A model generated the notes under the pieces. That model did not search any database and was not told the DNA's origin. It saw only the letters and a program-made list of their open reading frames with translations. Shown here piece by piece: positions 1 to 11,705 of a stretch of 64,000 bases of DNA. The stretch's first letter is position 1; each line of letters opens with the position of its first letter. The stretch covers positions 2,241,350-2,305,349 of the forward strand of contig KB722738.1 in assembly GCA_000349905.1 (NCBI GenBank), read 5' to 3'. Source of the DNA: Volvariella volvacea V23. Lineage: Eukaryota; Basidiomycota; Agaricomycetes; Agaricales; Pluteaceae. The position numbers were made by a program, and so were the translations under genes.

Positions 1-1569
1 GCTTGTGAAAAGTTAGGGAAGGACAGAAAGGGTAGGACGGTAATTCACAGAGTAAAGGGTAATGAAGCGACTCAGCTGATACTGGTCTTGAGTGCAGTTA
101 TACCGCGGAATGGTACAAGGAATATCGTTAGACGTGCTTTACCTCCACCCGAGATGCCATCGCTCTCCGCGCCACGAATAATCGACCTTCCTTTCTTGCT
201 TATGAATTTTGATCATATTTCGACCCTACTGCCACCAACACAATCAACGTAACGTGGTACACATGTCCACCGGCACTGACACGGAAGGGAAGTGTACGAC
301 ATAGCACCCGCACCCGTTTTGCTGGCAGTGCGCCCTGTGATCCTGAAGGGGAACCCAAGAATCAAGGAAAAAAGTAGTTACGTCTTAAGGTTATGCTTCG
401 GACTGTGGCACAAATTCTAGAGCCAAGTCGACCGAAGGAAGGGGTATTCCATTGCGAGCCTTAAAATCCAAGAACGAGGTTCATCCCTTCTGTCAGAGGA
501 CCTATACTCGGTGGACCAGTCCCCAGGAACGAAGTGTCAAGTAGGTGAAGTCACTCCAGCTCCATTCTCATCCTCCGCTATCAAATTTGAGCCCACCATC
601 CCCAAGAACTGCGTTGCACCAAGGAATGGATGTTCCTGTCCGTGTGGAATATGGCGTCACCCGAACAAGCTGGAAGTATGTTTTAGTCTGGCGAAATTTC
701 CAACAGAATGCCTACTCCCCACTGCGAGTATGTAAACACGTCTGAAGTTTTTTTGCGATTAAGGAACCCTCCCGATAATGCCCAGGCTCATTCACGCTTC
801 TTTGTGGAGCAAGCGGTATGAACTGACCATGGTGGTAGAGCTTGATATACTCGTTTCTCTGGTTGTGGGGAGCTGGATAAAATGTTTTTCCATTGCTCGA
901 CACCAAAAACCGCATGAGGGTGTTTTTCCACACTAAGCTTAATCCGATCCATGAAGTCACCTGTCATCCCATCCTGGAGGCAATGTGCTATCACGAAACC
1001 CTGATTCTGGCGATGACTTTCGACACGACTTTGGCCGTTGATGCTGAGACTCATGATCAGGGAGGTATGCTGCACGATGCCGCGGCTTTCTCGAGTTTTC
1101 CACCTCAATCACGGAGCCAATGCGGTGGGTTTGATCCTCACCTCGGCACATTGGCCCTGCTAATATCGGGAGTACCGCGAGGGAAATCTTTGAAAAAAAA
1201 TGTATCCGGAAAGTATATTTTTATGGCATCCTGAGGTGTTGACGACATTACCCGTCTGACCCGGCCGCCCCGCTCCAGATATTTGTATGATTTGCTGCAG
1301 GTAGACTCACGAAGTAAGGTCTAAAGGAGGATTAATGTCTTGACAGCGCGAGAACAGGTCGTTTAGGAGGTCTGTTGCTGTTATACAAGTGCGACAATTC
1401 AGAGAGAAGAACAAGTAAGATATAAGGAGCTCCTTGCTTAATGATATTTATTTGTCATGCGACGTAATGGTTCAAGTGTCTGTCTTCTGCCACTGTCAGG
1501 AAATCAACTTTAGTGAAGAATACATTCACGATCTCGAGCGACTGATACCTTTCTAACAAAAATCGAGTA
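1..1569. other. No recognisable gene
   Basis: Only short open frames are present. The longest (788-1108 on the minus strand) contains a Cys- and His-bearing stretch that resembles nothing I know. This stretch probably holds the 3' flank of the PTPA gene and intergenic DNA. Confidence 0.5.
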
Positions 1570-2986
1570 TTATGATGGAGGTTCCTTTCTCGTGTTCGAT
1601 TGATATCTTGCATGCTTTGCGGCAGTATTGCGGAGCTGGTGGTCCGGAAGTGATTCGGGTATGTCAGTTGTCAAGTGTGCACGTGTAGATGATGTCGGAA
1701 TGAATGTAAAGGATAAATGGCTGGGTCGCCCATATCTGGGAACGAGGGGAGGTAGTGAATTCGCCCATGGTGCTTGGGTATTGCTTCCTGCCTGTGAGGA
1801 TGATGGCATGACCGAAGCCGAGTCCTTATCGTTCCTCCATTCCAACAACCCTCCTAGGGGTATATGCTGTACTACTACTCGTTTGCCTAAAACTTCAGCC
1901 TTCGAAGTATAAATCGTGACATTCGATACACATGGAGAAAGTGCATACCTCATACATCTTGAATAATCCACTGTTCACTTTTGCCCAATTGGGGACACCG
2001 ACTGCGATGGAATGGAGTTGGGATGAATGCTCGTGAAAAGGACCGTGTTTGACTTGGTGAATGCGTCGAATGCACATAAAGTAGAAATTTGTCTGAGGTA
2101 GTGCAGAACTAAGGACAGCTGCTACAGGGATTTCCGTTTGGTCTGCCAAAACGTGAATCAATCAAGGAATGTTTAGAGCTTGATAAGGCACTGAACCTCG
2201 TAGTTGGCCACTCCCAAATATATACCCAAGAAATGAGTAATCATCAAGTCCCCACACGCCATGACTACCTGCGGGCTCCAATTTATACGTATCTTGAAGT
2301 CTCCAGCAAAGTTGGGTGTAACGAAGAAAGACTTGAAGTACTATTTCGCGCTCCTCCTCTATTACTGGCTGATAAAATCTCGTAAGGGTCAGGCAAAGCA
2401 GGAACAGGGCAAATGACGTCTCGTGTCCTGTCCCATAATCCATCCGAGTAAATGAGCCGAAGGAACTCAGGATATAAGGTTTAACGCAAGGTATGACAGG
2501 TTGTAAGTGTGGGGGGAGCATATCAGTCAGGAGCTGATCTACATTCTGAGATATGTCGGACTCTCAGCACTAGGAGGTATCTGGAGCAAAAAAACCACCA
2601 TCACCTCTTCAAGGCGCTTTCCCCAAGTACGAAAAGCGAGATTCCCAAAACGCTGTGGGGTGTTCAAGGGTGGGATTTCGCTAATCCACTGATCTAAAGT
2701 ATTCAATATGGCGAGGGTTTTCTTGATGGCCTGGGACTCGTATAAATCATAGGTGGTATATCATAGCACAATCAATCATGCCGACTTCGCTAGCCGTGGT
2801 ACCCGCCCAGGGGAAATAGCAGCCGACGACAGATTCATTGAGACGACGAAGAAAAAGCGCATAATCTTGGTAGGATCTTGTGCTTTTCCAGGTCTCAACG
2901 TCAGAGTCCGACTGAATAACGTGTCTTGGCTGTTCAAGGTGTTGAGATGGTGTGACTTGTCGTAGAGGAGGTAATGTGTTCGCCAT
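1570..2986 (-). CDS. rrd: Serine/threonine-protein phosphatase 2A activator (PTPA, peptidyl-prolyl isomerase)
   Basis: PTPA binds PP2A catalytic subunits and helps them reach the active, metal-loaded state; it has peptidyl-prolyl isomerase activity. I read it from spliced exons. The start is MANTLPPLRQVTPSQ at 2986. Next comes the segment around LNTLDQWISEIPPLNTPQRF, then the family signature SSFGSFTRMDYGTGHE, then LEPAGSHGVWGLDDY, and KVNSGLFKMYEAEVLGKRVV near the end. The splice sites I see keep frame, for example the junction between MYE and AEVLGK at about 1920. After the conserved core there is a Ser/Pro-rich tail of about 100 residues that includes APWANSLPPL; the tail end is the least certain part. 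An in-frame ATG at 3049 is an alternative start. The gene is divergent from Ku70. Whether it is the Rrd1 or the Rrd2 type cannot be told from this reading. Confidence 0.85.
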
Positions 2987-3142
2987 CGTTGCCGTTGACT
3001 CGAGTAGAGTGGACGCCACTTGGGTGGGATTAACGTGACTACGTGACACTAAAGCGTGACAAACGCGTTAATTACACGCCACTATTGACTCAGGACTCTA
3101 CGAACATCTTTCTGCGTTACCCAGAATCCCCCAGAATCCGCC
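2987..3142. promoter_or_regulatory. Short divergent promoter region between PTPA and Ku70
   Basis: Only about 156 bp separate the two start codons, so both core promoters must lie here or inside the coding ends. A perfect ACGCGT, the MluI cell-cycle box core known from fungi, is at 3063-3068. No clear TATA box is visible. Confidence 0.5.
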
Positions 3143-6100
3143 ATGCAGAGCTACGATGACTGGAACAAGATTGACGAAGAGGAAGATGAGGAGTTGCAGG
3201 ACTTGGGCGTAAGGAAACAAAGTTAGTTGCCACTTACTATTTTACTAATATCTATCCCACAGTATCTCGAAGGGAAACGCGATGTTATCCTCTTCTGCAT
3301 AGACTGTTCTCCATCTATGCTAGAGCTCTATGATGACCCAAACTATGAGGATACCAAGACATGCCATTTGTACACCGCTTTAGAAGCTGCAATGCAGATT
3401 CAAAAGAAAAAGATCGTCGTCGGACCCAACGACTCTGTCGGCATTCTAATCTATAACACTGTGAGGATCATGATATATGCGCGTATCAGCAAAGATAAAC
3501 GACGCCTAACAGACTAGGAGGTCGGAAATTGACCGTGTCCAAGGCTCAGAAATCAAGAGGAATACCTTCCTGTACCAACCAATATCACCGCTGGGTGCAC
3601 CTACGATCAAGGGGTTGATGCAACTACTAGAAGGTGACTAGAGAAACCATCACGCAGATAGTCGCTTACATCGTTTCAGCTGCCCGAGAGGATCCTAACG
3701 AATTGAAGAGGACCTTCCCGCCTGTGGTAGACAAGCGAGTACCAATGGGAGACGTCTTCACAAGTTGCAACTGGGTTTTAAGAGATGGGTAGGCTTTTCA
3801 CGATGGAATGACAAACCCCTGCTCACCTGGACAGAGCGCCGAAGGTCGCTACCAAGCGAATATTTCTAATAACTGACGAGGATGATCCCCACGTCGGGGC
3901 TGGAAGCAAGCAGCTAATGACTTCTGCGCGAACGACGTTGATTGTGAGTGACGTATGACATTTAAGCTTGCTGTGGAGCCGATATTGGTATAGGATTTAA
4001 CACAAGCTGGGGTAACCGTCGAACCGTTCTTTATCAGCGCACCCGACAAACCATTCGATATCTCGAAGTTTTACTCGGTACGCACTGACATAACTCTGGT
4101 ACTTCGTTTTTGCTGAGCGTTTGACTACACAGTTTGTCCTTCTACCTAATACCTTTGCGGAAGATGAGGAAAGCGAGGCTGATCCTTCTGTGATTCCCGA
4201 GTCGATATCGATATCACGTATCGAAGACTTGTTGTCTCAAATGCGCTTTCATGAAGTTCCTAAACGTGCTCAGTATACTATCCCATTTCACCTAGGAGAT
4301 GGTCTTACTATAGGCGTTAAAGGGTGAGTCCTTGATTCGAACACCTAATCTCAAGCTGGAGACTCGTTCTAGATATGGCCTAGTAACAGAGCAAAAGAAG
4401 GGTGCATATAAATATTTTGCAGACCTTGGAGACAGAATGGAGGTTGCGATACCAAAGACAGTGTATGTTGACGAAGTAGGTGCAAATGCCACGATAAATC
4501 AGTGCTTGTTTAATCAGCCGTCTGAACGACTTATACAGGATCAAGAGGCAGAAGTAGACAAATCCAAGCTGCAGTTTGGAAGTGATGGGGCTGCGCTACC
4601 TGAGAATGGTGAAGAAGAGGAAAGCATCACAGCTGTGCGGCTCAGCAAGCCAGGGAAGCGAGTGAGTGTCATCGGTTTTTGCAAGGGAGCCACCGTTTGA
4701 TTGAAAGACAAGCCGTTCTACACACCAGAACAAGTCCGATCCTTCAGAACTCTGGGCTTGGAACCAGGTTTGTGCAATGCGCCGATCACTCGAATCTCAT
4801 GTTAATGTCCCCTAGGTATAAGATTGCTCGGCTTCAAGGATAGGTCCGAGCTAGCATTTGAGGATAACACAAAGCATTCTTATTTCATATACCCGAACGA
4901 ACTTGTAAGCTATTCGTCATCACGGCGGCCAAGGTGCTAACCAGTGTTAAGACCTACTCCGGTAGCAAGCGTACTTTCAGCGCTCTGTTGAAGTCGATGG
5001 TCAAGAAAGACAAGATTGGCCTTGTGTTATCACTCACCCGCAGAAACTCGTCGCCCACCTTCTGCGCCTTATTACCTCAGGTATCTACTAGCCGATTTCT
5101 GGGTTTTTGGTAACTGAATCCCCAGAATTTCTAGGAAGAGAGAGCGGATAAAGGTGGCTGGGTTGAACCTGCAGGATTCCACCTAATCCCCCTTCCCTTT
5201 GCTGATGACATTCGCGCCGCACCAATTCAGGAGGGTTACCGAAGTATGCCACTTCCGCATTCCAGCCCTTCCACATTCCAGAACATCTGACTGCCATTTT
5301 CAAGCTTCGGATGATCTCAAAGACGCAGCTCGTGCCTGGATAGACAAGTTGTCCGTAAAGAATGGAGACTACCCACCTGATTCGTTTCCAAACCCTGGTG
5401 AGTTCTGCCGGAAGCAGTAACCAACATGGCACTAGTTTTTGTTTATTCATTGTCCCTTGTGACCGCTCGTAGCTCTGGCCTTCCATAATGCTCAGCTCGA
5501 GGCAAGCGCTTTCCGGGAACAATACGATCCCGATTCGTTTGAGGACTTGACTGAACCAAGATATGGAATGATGCATAAGGTACCCATCGTCTGGGATTCT
5601 CATGTATCCCTGCTTTAATTGCGATTCGTTTCCAGCGTGCAGGAGCTCTGATGAGGCAATGGAAAGAATTAGTTGCTAAAGACCCATCGGCTAATATTGT
5701 GATCGCTACAACCGGTTCAAAACGAAAAGCGATGGTCGGTCGATATCTCACGTCTGCGGTATTGTGTCGCTAATTATTTCTGGCTATCTAGGATGCCCCT
5801 GGTACCGTCGATGACTCTGATGTTAAAAACAAATACGATGCGGGAGAACTCAACAAGGTATTTGCGTTCGGTAGTTTACACAATTGGGTCACCACTCACC
5901 CATCTCCTCGGTCTCTCTTTCTCCAGCTTCGCGTGGACCAATTGAAAGTCAGTCCATTTTTTGTTTACAGCCTTTTTACCCCTTCTTTCTGCCCTGTCTG
6001 TTTTTGGAAATTACAGAGTTGCATCATGACACCTGGACCGAGACTGAAATTTGGTTGCTCATTGCACCCCTCTTCTTAGGACTTTCTCAAGAGCAAAGGT

Positions 6101-6166
6101 CTGGCAGTTTCGGGCAAGAAGGCCGACTTGATCGAGCGTGTTTCAGAGTGGTTGAGTTCCCATTAA
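3143..6166 (+). CDS. ku70: Ku70, DNA end-binding subunit of the Ku heterodimer (non-homologous end joining)
   Basis: Ku70 pairs with Ku80 to form a ring on broken DNA ends and starts non-homologous end joining in the nucleus; it also acts at telomeres. The product starts MQSYDDWNKIDEEEDEELQD, an acidic N-terminus. It continues with the von Willebrand A-like domain (YLEGKRDVILFCIDCSPSM, then RIFLITDEDDPHVGAG). The beta-barrel core includes VPKRAQYTIPFHLGDG, YGLVTEQKKGAYKYF, FRTLGLEPGIRLLGFKDRS and KKDKIGLVLSL. The C-terminal arm reads SYPPD-like as NGDYPPDSFPNP, and a SAP DNA-binding motif (DQLKDFLKSKGLAVSGKKAD) closes the protein. I can follow about fifteen short GT-AG introns with frame kept throughout, for example an acceptor ending AACAG just before ACTAGGAGG near 3510. 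The stop TAA is at 6164-6166. The gene looks intact; its partner Ku80 is not in this window. Confidence 0.93.
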
Positions 6167-6327
6167 GCCTCATGTATGTACGATCGTCTTTCTGTCATCC
6201 GTCGTCCTATTACACTTCGCGTACCGAGGTGGGTGTTGTCATACATCAGAACGTACCCCGGAAGATCCAATTTATAGTAGTCTGATTGTCCGCTGAAGGG
6301 AGACATCCTGCTACGCGGCCTTCTGGA
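6167..6327. other. 3' flank of Ku70 up to the assembly gap
   Basis: No coding signal is visible. The Ku70 transcript probably ends here. Confidence 0.4.
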
Positions 6328-6427
6328 NNNNNNNNNNNNNNNNNNNNNNNNNNNNNNNNNNNNNNNNNNNNNNNNNNNNNNNNNNNNNNNNNNNNNNNNN
6401 NNNNNNNNNNNNNNNNNNNNNNNNNNN
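6328..6427. other. Assembly gap of exactly 100 N
   Basis: One hundred undetermined bases. A round 100 is the usual placeholder for a gap of unknown length, so the distance between the flanks is not real. Frames that read through it are meaningless. Confidence 0.98.
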
Positions 6428-9400
6428 TCTGCTAGATCAGGCCAACTCCTTGTTGCAGACAGCAGGTTATCAGAGCGCAACCTGGGATTCCTGCGTCTCC
6501 GCCGACGTGGCTATTTTCTGTCCCCCTCTAATTTCTTTAAGCACACTCGTGCTCCTGTTAGACCTTCATTATCACCACATTATTCTGTCAGTGATCTTAA
6601 GGTTCATGATGGAATCTGGAACTTCAGGTTCTTTGTCTATCTTGGTAAATGGGTTCCAAGGTTGTGTCTTTGCCCCAGTTCAATGGTAAATTGACGGGGG
6701 AATCATGTGGATACCATGGGTATAACTGGCATCCCTTCATATCTGGGTACTTGGCGGGTACTCAGCACGGTATAAGCACAAGATAGCATGCCTCTAGGAG
6801 CTTGAAACGATGATTGAGACGCCACATTTCTTCACGCAAGGTAATGATGGTGGGTGGATTGGGCTTTCACACGCATGAACAAGATGATTGCCATTTGGAA
6901 GCTCGATAACGGATAATTCAGTCACCACCACTGGACAGCATCTGGCACTATCAAGCCCCCAGCCACATCCCCTTAAGCTCAAGCTCCTGCTGTTGTATTG
7001 AGCTGTCGCCAGATGGCTGGGGTGGAAAAATATTCTGCCAACCCCTAGCCTCGTGTTCTATCCCACATAGTGGCAACCATCCGGTTGTTGGGAGGTCCCA
7101 GTCGAGTCTCTCATGCTACGCAAACTGGTTTTGTTGACGCAGATAGAAAAATCGATGATCACAAGGGAGGTGTGTGGCAACAGCAGAAAATGTCTTAGTG
7201 CCTCAAGGGAAAGGGAAATAAGGTAGGGTGGGTTATGTGCCTTTGCCTTCTAGCGCGAAGTAACGCTCGTAGTGATCATGCCTATAGGTCGGGGTACAGT
7301 CCACGGCAACCCACGCCTTCTTCGCAGGTTTGAGAAATTCACAAGGTAAGGTAGTTTAATAGGAGATTGCCTCGGTCTGAATACTGCCCCTGCTTAGTTG
7401 GAGAAAATCGATTCACTAGCAACCGGGATACTACTCCAAAAAAGCGCCCAAAATTAGAAGCGTAGCACCATCTAGAGGTTTTCCGCTGCGTGGAGAGTCG
7501 TTCAGTCACCAGCTCAGTTGACATGATCAGGGGTTATTAAAGAAACTCTAGGCTTCTGCGAACTCTCCCACTGACTGGAATCCAGGTTCAGTGCGCTGGC
7601 AGGATCCCAGAATCCACCTTATTCAATTAATCTTGTGTGGCGTAACTAACTCATGGTCAAGCAATATGCCTTGTCGAATTCATACGCGAACGTCATTAGG
7701 CTGAATATGGCCTCAATAGTCCTTCCAGAAGCTCGTGAGTTCTTATTTTCCTGCGATCGAACCCGACTGTCCCCGTAGTCCTGCAAGTGTCGGTCGTCCT
7801 CACGTTTGCGGGTGCTGTCAGGATTACGTAGACACTCAAAAATATCTTTTTCCGCGCCAGGGATGGGTACGAGGAGCTTTCATCTCCACCAACTGACGGA
7901 GTATTGTGACACCTGGACACTCTTATCTCCACACACACACTACTCCCCCGGTCTGGGTGACAATAGAGGGCGGTGGTGCTATTAAGCATTGACTTATAAG
8001 GTCTCTTTGCTCGCAGCCCATTTCTCCCGCTTATAATTTTTTCCTCTTTTCCCCGCACTGTTGACAGGAGGCAACAGATTAAACGTCCCGTGCACGTGCA
8101 GAGTCATGACAGTTTCCTCGATACGGACCACAACCAACACTCGCATTTGGTCTAGAGTCCTTGACCGCGCTGATTTCAAGGACCGAGGTTAAACCTAGGT
8201 TTCTCTATCCGCCGCGGCGGTGTTTTGTTTACCGTATACATGTCTGCCTTGTTATATCCACTCATCCATGAGATCAAGCATGTTACTTGGCAAGTTCTAG
8301 TCTGGCTTCCAAGGATACGTCCACCTCCGCTCCTGCGGAGGCATTCTCAGGCTTCCGGCACCAGATCACGGAGGTGGTGTCGCATTTTCGCTGCCAGGAC
8401 GAGTCAGCTTCTGGGAGACGGGCCGGGTGTCTAGCACATCACCGTACCATCGGTGCACCGACCATGGGCTCCCCAGCCAGAATGTCGAGAACCTGTAATC
8501 GTGAAGGGTGAGTGTATTGTTAGCACCACCGATCTCATTCCGTCGTCCATTGGAATGTTCTATGAAAACTGGTGACGGGAGAAGACCCTTTTTGGTGTAT
8601 TCTTTCTCCCCGATTAAGGAATGAGAAACTCTGGTCCTCGCTCACCCTTTCTTCGAGAATAGAATCCATCATGTTCATTTCCAGCTCGCCGAGTTGGAGC
8701 TACCATTTTTTTTCTCGGTAGCATCACTGAGTTTGGATTGTCCTGGTCAATCGAATTCAATGGAATTAAATGGTCAATGGATGATCGTCGGTTTGTACGA
8801 ACTAAGTCTTGATAGCTGATCTGGACAATAAGCCGACCCTGCACAACCAGAGTCTGTGAGGGATTACGGGCAGCCAGGTTCCTTTTGATTCTGCAGGTTC
8901 GAACCACATTGCCCTTTGAACGGGGCATTTGTTTGGCTATGACCCTCAAGAGCAATATTTCCCACGGTTTGGTCGGGAGTACGATGTTTGCAATTGACTA
9001 AGGGCAAGAATGGTAGGAGGGGGAGGGGGAGGGGCCGATGCGATTTTTTATCCCTCTGACAAAGCCCTTATGACTGTCATGCGGAAGTTAGGCTCTCCGT
9101 TGATGTTTTAGTTTTTTGCTACGTCCGTGCTGTTTTTTCAGAACCAGTTGTCTGTTTCACCGTAGGAGTAGTGAAGAGCCATCTAGCGACGGAAGCCTTT
9201 TGGGTACACTAGGGACCGTGAGGTCGGCCTGAGGGATGCCGAGACAGGTTCAGTCCAGCACCTCAAGTCTTGTATTCTATTATCGACCACCAATGAGAAT
9301 ATTTCAGGCCGGAGTAGAGATAAGGTGACCCAGTCGAAAGGATGTAGGGCTGATCGAGGAGGTGGCCGTAGGCACAAAAAAGAGAACAGCTTGTCTCGAG

Positions 9401-10779
9401 GATCGGCGGCGGACAGAGGGAGATTGCTATTGTGGAGATCGGTGAAAGTTAGTCGGGGTGCATGACGTTAAGTCCGTTGGGGACGATTAAAGCTAGAGGA
9501 AGCGCTTCATAAAACACTCAAAGATATATCTTTCATCCTTATAACACGCACACGCGGTCTATGGCATAGCTCACAACATCTATTTCTACCTGAATGGTAC
9601 GCGGCAAGAAATGTGGCATTACCCTCTCCAGCCAAGGTGGCGCAAAGGTCGGTAGGTCCAAGCTCCCCTTGGCACAGGGACAGGATGCATAACGACACCA
9701 GGAGCATTTCAGTAAGTGGAAATATAAAGTACTTGGCATATTGGGACATCTCTATTCGGGACATGGTTGGTGAGTGATAATGGCGTTCCGAGGACACCGA
9801 GAAGGTGGATAAAGGGCCGTATCGTGGGAGGTATATGGGCGGTTGTGATTGCTGTTTCTTTGCCAAGCTAGCACTAGACCATCCTTGACGCCGTGAGTGG
9901 GAATTTCCATTGCGACTTATATGCTAGGAAGGCGCCATTCTTCAACACTACTTTACGCTTGGGCCAAGTCCTGCAATCTCCTCAGGCATTGCTTTTCTCC
10001 TTCTGTGAGAGCTATCAGCTTCAGTGGAGCTGATATGCTTGCAGTCTGACTCGTCCTTGCCGCTCCAGATACGCGGTCTTTAACTCGATGGAGTCCTCGT
10101 CTACCTAGGCTGCAGAAAATACCATGATACGTCCCAAACAAAGAGCTATTTTTTTGACAGCGGGGCGGAGTTCAGCAGGCGTAATCATCCCTCTGTGAAA
10201 TATCCTGCACACCCAATCCTGGATGCCCTCTTGATGGTAGCAGACTGAAATATTGCCTATAGTGGAGGTAGGATCATATAATCATGGCCTGCTTGCGGGA
10301 CGCGGGGTTCGGTCCAGCTATGAAGAGCGAGCTAAGGACGAACCATTGTATTGACTGCTCGAATGCGGGAGGTTGGGCAGAAAGACGGGTGCATCTGGAC
10401 AGTCAAGGAATCCAGTATGGGTTGACCCATGTAAGTGATATATGCAGCTGCGAGCAATAATAAATAGGTGCTTCCCATCACGATGAACCCTTGTGTTATT
10501 GTTCACAAGCATCGCAGAACTGGCAAGCCGAAAGTGCCAGGTTTCAATTATCCCACATTGAGTGGTAGCCGTATTACCCATCCAAAACTATGAGCATTTA
10601 AGCGTGTTGGTGGCCTAATTCAAATGATGCTTTTCCGGTGGTGAGATGGCGAATAGTTAGGATGAAGGTGAACTCGGCTAGATCCGTGCGAAATCTTATC
10701 CGATAATAGCGATGAGGCCATCAGGGCAAATATTTTGGAATCCTTGCTCATTGCCTTACTCATCCGCACTCTATCCTCG
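6428..10779. other. Gene-poor stretch, nothing recognised
   Basis: About 4.3 kb with only short open frames on both strands (for example 7696-8058, 8614-8955 and 9507-9866, all minus). None shows a known motif or a convincing chain of exons. A GA/G-rich tract lies at 9012-9034. Decayed repeats or non-coding RNA are possible but cannot be shown here. Confidence 0.45.
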
Positions 10780-11705
10780 ATGGCCACCACGAACCTCATC
10801 GACGTCTCCAATACCCCTCATTTCCAAGAGCTCCTTTCAGAAGACTTGGAGAGAGTGTCTCTAATAAACTTCTGGGCATCATGGGCAGAACCGTGCAAGC
10901 AGATGAACGAAGTTGTCCGGGAATTAGCCAATAAGCACCCCAAGTTGCTAGTTCTGCAGGTCTGTCGTAATGTTTTCCGAAATGGCCTTGTTATTCTCAA
11001 GCTGTTGCGTAGGTTGAAGCCGAGAACCACCCAGATATCACGGAATCATTCGAGGTTCAAGCAGTCCCAGCATTTGTTATTTTACGTGTATGTCCATACG
11101 TCATTCCCATCGTAATCGTAAAGTATCTTGGACCGATCCTCATATATGCGCAATGCGTGTTCACAGGGACATACCCTTTTGCAAAGGATAACAGGTGCAG
11201 ATGCGCCCGGGCTAACGCAGGCGATAGCCAAGCATGCGGCTCCTGCACCCTATAAACCCCTTTCACATAGCGATGTTGCACCTGCCAAACCTGCAGATGG
11301 TGGATATGCACAAGACGAAGGGGAGAAAGCAGAAACAGAGGAGGAGCTCAACATACGGCTCAGAGCGCTTATGAACCAGGATAAAGTCGTTTTGTTTATG
11401 AAGGGATCCCCAGAGACTCCTCGCTGTGGGTTTTCGAGGAAGATGGTTGGTCTGTTGAAGGATCAAGACGTATCGTTTAAGCACTTTGATATATTGACAG
11501 ACGAAAACGTGCGACAAGGTGGGAAATTATGCGCATAAATCTTGCATGCTTCGTCGTTCTAATTGCAGCATGCGGTGTAGGGTTGAAGAAGCTCAACAAC
11601 TGGCCGACCTTCCCTCAATTGATTGTTAAAGGAGAGCTCATTGGTGGATTGGATATTGTCCAAGAGATGGTAGAGAATGGGGAATTCAAGGAAGCTATTG
11701 CTTGA
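10780..11705 (+). CDS. grx4: Monothiol glutaredoxin Grx3/Grx4 type (thioredoxin-like plus CGFS glutaredoxin domain)
   Basis: Multidomain monothiol glutaredoxins bind a [2Fe-2S] cluster with glutathione in cytosol and nucleus, and pass iron status to regulators and iron-sulfur assembly. Four exons (10780-10959, 11013-11087, 11167-11518, 11581-11705) sum to 732 nt, or 243 residues. The N-terminal thioredoxin-like domain (residues 1-105) has the degenerate active site [11 protein letters not shown] with one Cys. A linker rich in Ala, Pro and Glu follows. The glutaredoxin domain has [12 protein letters not shown] with the single active-site Cys, then [17 protein letters not shown], the usual glutathione-binding stretch. 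The start is the first true ATG, in the context CTCGATGGCC. This is the usual fungal layout with one glutaredoxin domain. The gene is isolated, with long gene-poor DNA on both sides. Confidence 0.95.

Noticed and set aside
8896..8905. GGTTCGAACC, like a tRNA B box
   Set aside because: The flanks do not pair as a T stem, and no A box or acceptor stem is found.
9012..9034. G-rich tract as a quadruplex
   Set aside because: Only three runs of three or more G, so it does not meet the standard four-run pattern.
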